DNA of 64,000 nucleotides from assembly GCA_029167045.1 (NCBI GenBank), contig JARFPK010000002.1:1-64000 (forward strand), given 5' to 3'. Each line of letters begins with the position of its first letter. Within the stretch, counting starts at the first letter, position 1. The stretch is from Candidatus Methanocrinis natronophilus (GTDB lineage Archaea > Halobacteriota > Methanosarcinia > Methanotrichales > Methanotrichaceae). The notes beneath the pieces are model-generated. The model had not been told where the DNA came from. It saw only the letters and a list, made by a program, of their open reading frames with translations, and did no database searches. This document shows positions 63,401-64,000 of this stretch, one piece after another. A program made the position numbers and the translations under genes.

Positions 63401-64000
63401 TCTCCCTTGCCTGTACGCCAGGAATCGAGCCAGACCATCGCCCGCGCCACCGTCTCCGTGGGGAGGTCTGGAACCCGCGCTGCGTCCAGGTCGATCCGAA
63501 TATCATCTTTATCGAGTGGGACGACCGCGAAAGGTAGATCCCTGTGAATCGACAGCAAGCACTTGATCTTACGCTTCTGGTTGTTGAGCTTATCGAATTT
63601 CACTCGCCCCGCGTGCTCCGGATGCTCCGAGAAAAACTCAACCTCGATATCCGCCAAAAGGTCATTGAAGGCCATCAGCCAGATTTTGAAGTCGCTATCG
63701 AGTCGGGCCCGGTCGAAGTCGGGGAGGGCCCTCACTTCAGACATATCGGAGAGCCCCGGATGGAGCCAGACGTAAATCCCCTGACCGGAGAAGAGCACCC
63801 CGACGGCCTCCGAGATACCCCGGTCCCGTAGATACACCACCATGAACGTCGCCGCCGCTTCCAGGGCCTCGATGCGGCCTTCGTGATAAATCTTCGATCT
63901 AGGCTTACCTTCTTTGTCGCCCTCGTCAGCCTCATCTTTAGTCGCGTCAATATCGGCGAAGAGGGTGTAGGCGATTAAGTCGCCCCGTTCTCCAATAGGT
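60424..64000 (-). CDS. Primase-SF3 helicase (AEP plus D5/P4-like), 5' end beyond window
   Basis: At least 1191 residues; the frame is open through the right edge above the first internal Met (63843). The N-terminal part looks like an archaeo-eukaryotic primase: AYTLFADIDATK (DxD motif), SGQGIYVWLHPG (motif II, but Tyr where His is usual) and KFDKLNNQKRKIKCLLSIHRD with a following VPLD. A Cys cluster (CVPDERCKECRWPG) lies mid-protein. The C-terminal half is a D5/P4-type SF3 helicase: NGVLDLETGEFREF, Walker A IGGGANGKGTFERV, Walker B DLWIISEVEG, RRTCRLDFCYTF. Such fusions replicate plasmids and viruses, so an integrated replicon is likely. The DNA near its 3' part carries TGTAGT iterons. Confidence 0.88.
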   Translation of the reverse strand, partial: PIGERGDLIAYTLFADIDATKDEADEGDKEGKPRSKIYHEGRIEALEAAATFMVVYLRDRGISEAVGVLFSGQGIYVWLHPGLSDMSEVRALPDFDRARLDSDFKIWLMAFNDLLADIEVEFFSEHPEHAGRVKFDKLNNQKRKIKCLLSIHRDLPFAVVPLDKDDIRIDLDAARVPDLPTETVARAMVWLDSWRTGKGERTALARILESYKTKAEEGVTTKAKTTGEIRRATEPVPVEAWCPFYRALLEFPGGAGAHRVCGALATWLYQSGYSEEAAFEIWYPIAMKCNVETRIFYTSYGVINSPNCETIKKTSAGYPMLGFGGMELCVPDERCKECRWPGDYTDKRSRTIEDIKLGADKLVEEFNADPVAGSKNESILCDLLDLRDNEPVLYDQVVGKVNVKKSTINKIIKDFAEKEQQKAQDQKRQNDGVDAVSVQQAIEAVASWCDGAKSIDCIGFNRNDVEFFLPIIDMIKAGEEIPVDRLLQAYGRLKKYNKQLAKQGIDYDTDVIIPGDRGADFTIEDFCYDKDGKGDYKFSRSKAADTLMSKLDLAMVNGGKDIYWFDGEIYRPTGIAKMSQAMYRTAGDFANRRDVGEVIDRIRSEKQLTPVIFNPNPYVMPLQNGVLDLETGEFREFQADDYFSFKYGANWDCEDADWMKFIWFLCTSLSDPRDVLTAIDVMTAVALRIPFDVIVQLIGGGANGKGTFERVLLALFTAERSTAIELPELKSSRFGPGALLDVDLWIISEVEGVKDSISALKKIATGELLDADVKYGGRTRGKPHAIPILDSNNAIDYGDDSYGRKRRTCRLDFCYTFGDGPGMRPIDRRLEASLIQASSLSGLVAIIAARAPHLIKSRKIYTRKSLEEAEEEHKRQRYSLSYFLDECISTVMPKGYKGPKKLTTSDAYNSYVEYCKRFNVPTPATQGQLGEEISKKYGIGSSVTTVDGKSARVYNGLYLVKTPSEAYADHITQFSDYSNYSETTAKLQDGVREIAIDNYITTPTTSDTLLRVIEEIFRIYCFIEACEKEDHITYESYRDFDVVDVVAVVSGRRISVCETTAGKSSVAKPGSGVVCVEEGSETEDMGDLSDETPEPDDRQSIADELRDGHRRQADYLEKYRTPEPKPSGEAGEIFGLPISYFEELAIQTNGLTTKILMQAKKWDDLKSGVALNSLQSMGWAKDDKGRLHPPR
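60779..61073. repeat. TGTAGT/ACTACA iteron-like cluster inside the primase gene
   Basis: Twelve copies in 295 bp: TGTAGT at 60820, 60985, 60994, 61002, 61037, 61048, 61059 and 61068; ACTACA at 60779, 60854, 60863 and 60872. Spacing within runs is 8-11 bp, and copies fall in different codon phases, so protein repeats do not explain them. Confidence 0.75.

Overview
The window looks like chromosome from a methanogenic archaeon of the Methanosarcinales/Methanotrichales (Methanothrix-like). This is inferred from tandem S-layer duplication-domain proteins, an archaeal primase, archaeal TATA-type promoters in the CRISPR leaders, signal-peptide/HEAT/TPR surface proteins, an Hfq/LSm-like plus HTH pair, and moderate GC. 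No rRNA or tRNA gene was seen. Most of the window is accessory DNA.

1-16 kb is a CRISPR island. The 3' end of a csb2 (Cas5-Cas6 fusion of type I-G, formerly I-U) overlaps a type III-B operon, cmr1-2-3-4-5-6. Cmr2/Cas10 has no HD nuclease domain but keeps GGDD. cmr6 is followed by a csx3 (Crn3-type) reading frame that has no start codon and is joined to cmr6 by a G_GGG_GGC heptamer in the right phase for a -1 frameshift. A convergent two-TM protein follows. Two arrays with the same 36-bp repeat (6 and 23 repeats) are read leftward from homologous leaders. Between them lie a dead second csx3, an orphan MNT gene, an acylphosphatase-like gene, a decayed orphan repeat, and HEPN/MNT and YgiT/DUF4258-type toxin-antitoxin genes. 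cas2 is intact, but only a C-terminal piece of cas1 remains.

16-32 kb (minus strand) holds two S-layer proteins downstream of a five-gene defence-like operon: SNF2/DEAH helicase with a DUF3883-like tail, DUF1156 DNA methylase, a small nuclease-like protein, a DUF499 ATPase carrying two Ig-like modules, and a PD-(D/E)XK-like nuclease. It resembles BREX/DISARM in parts but matches neither.

32-50 kb is mostly minus-strand surface biology. It has tandem RHH-like mini-genes, HEAT and TPR exported proteins, and a tight operon of a large Ig-repeat exported protein, a membrane-anchored exported protein, a polytopic membrane protein, an FtsZ/tubulin-like GTPase, a VWA protein and a HEAT-TPR protein. 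A TPR-transglutaminase protein lies upstream.

50-64 kb is sparse. It contains an exported coiled-coil protein, a SpoIIM-family membrane protein, an HTH/LSm pair, a dockerin-tagged substrate-binding protein and, at the right edge, a large primase-SF3 helicase. That gene carries 12 copies of a TGTAGT hexamer in one 295-bp stretch. Beside it is a palindrome-, AC- and AT-rich non-coding tract, so a replicon-derived element is likely. A 50-bp palindromic element (TAGTTATGTGAC...GTCACATAACTA) recurs between 33 and 56 kb.
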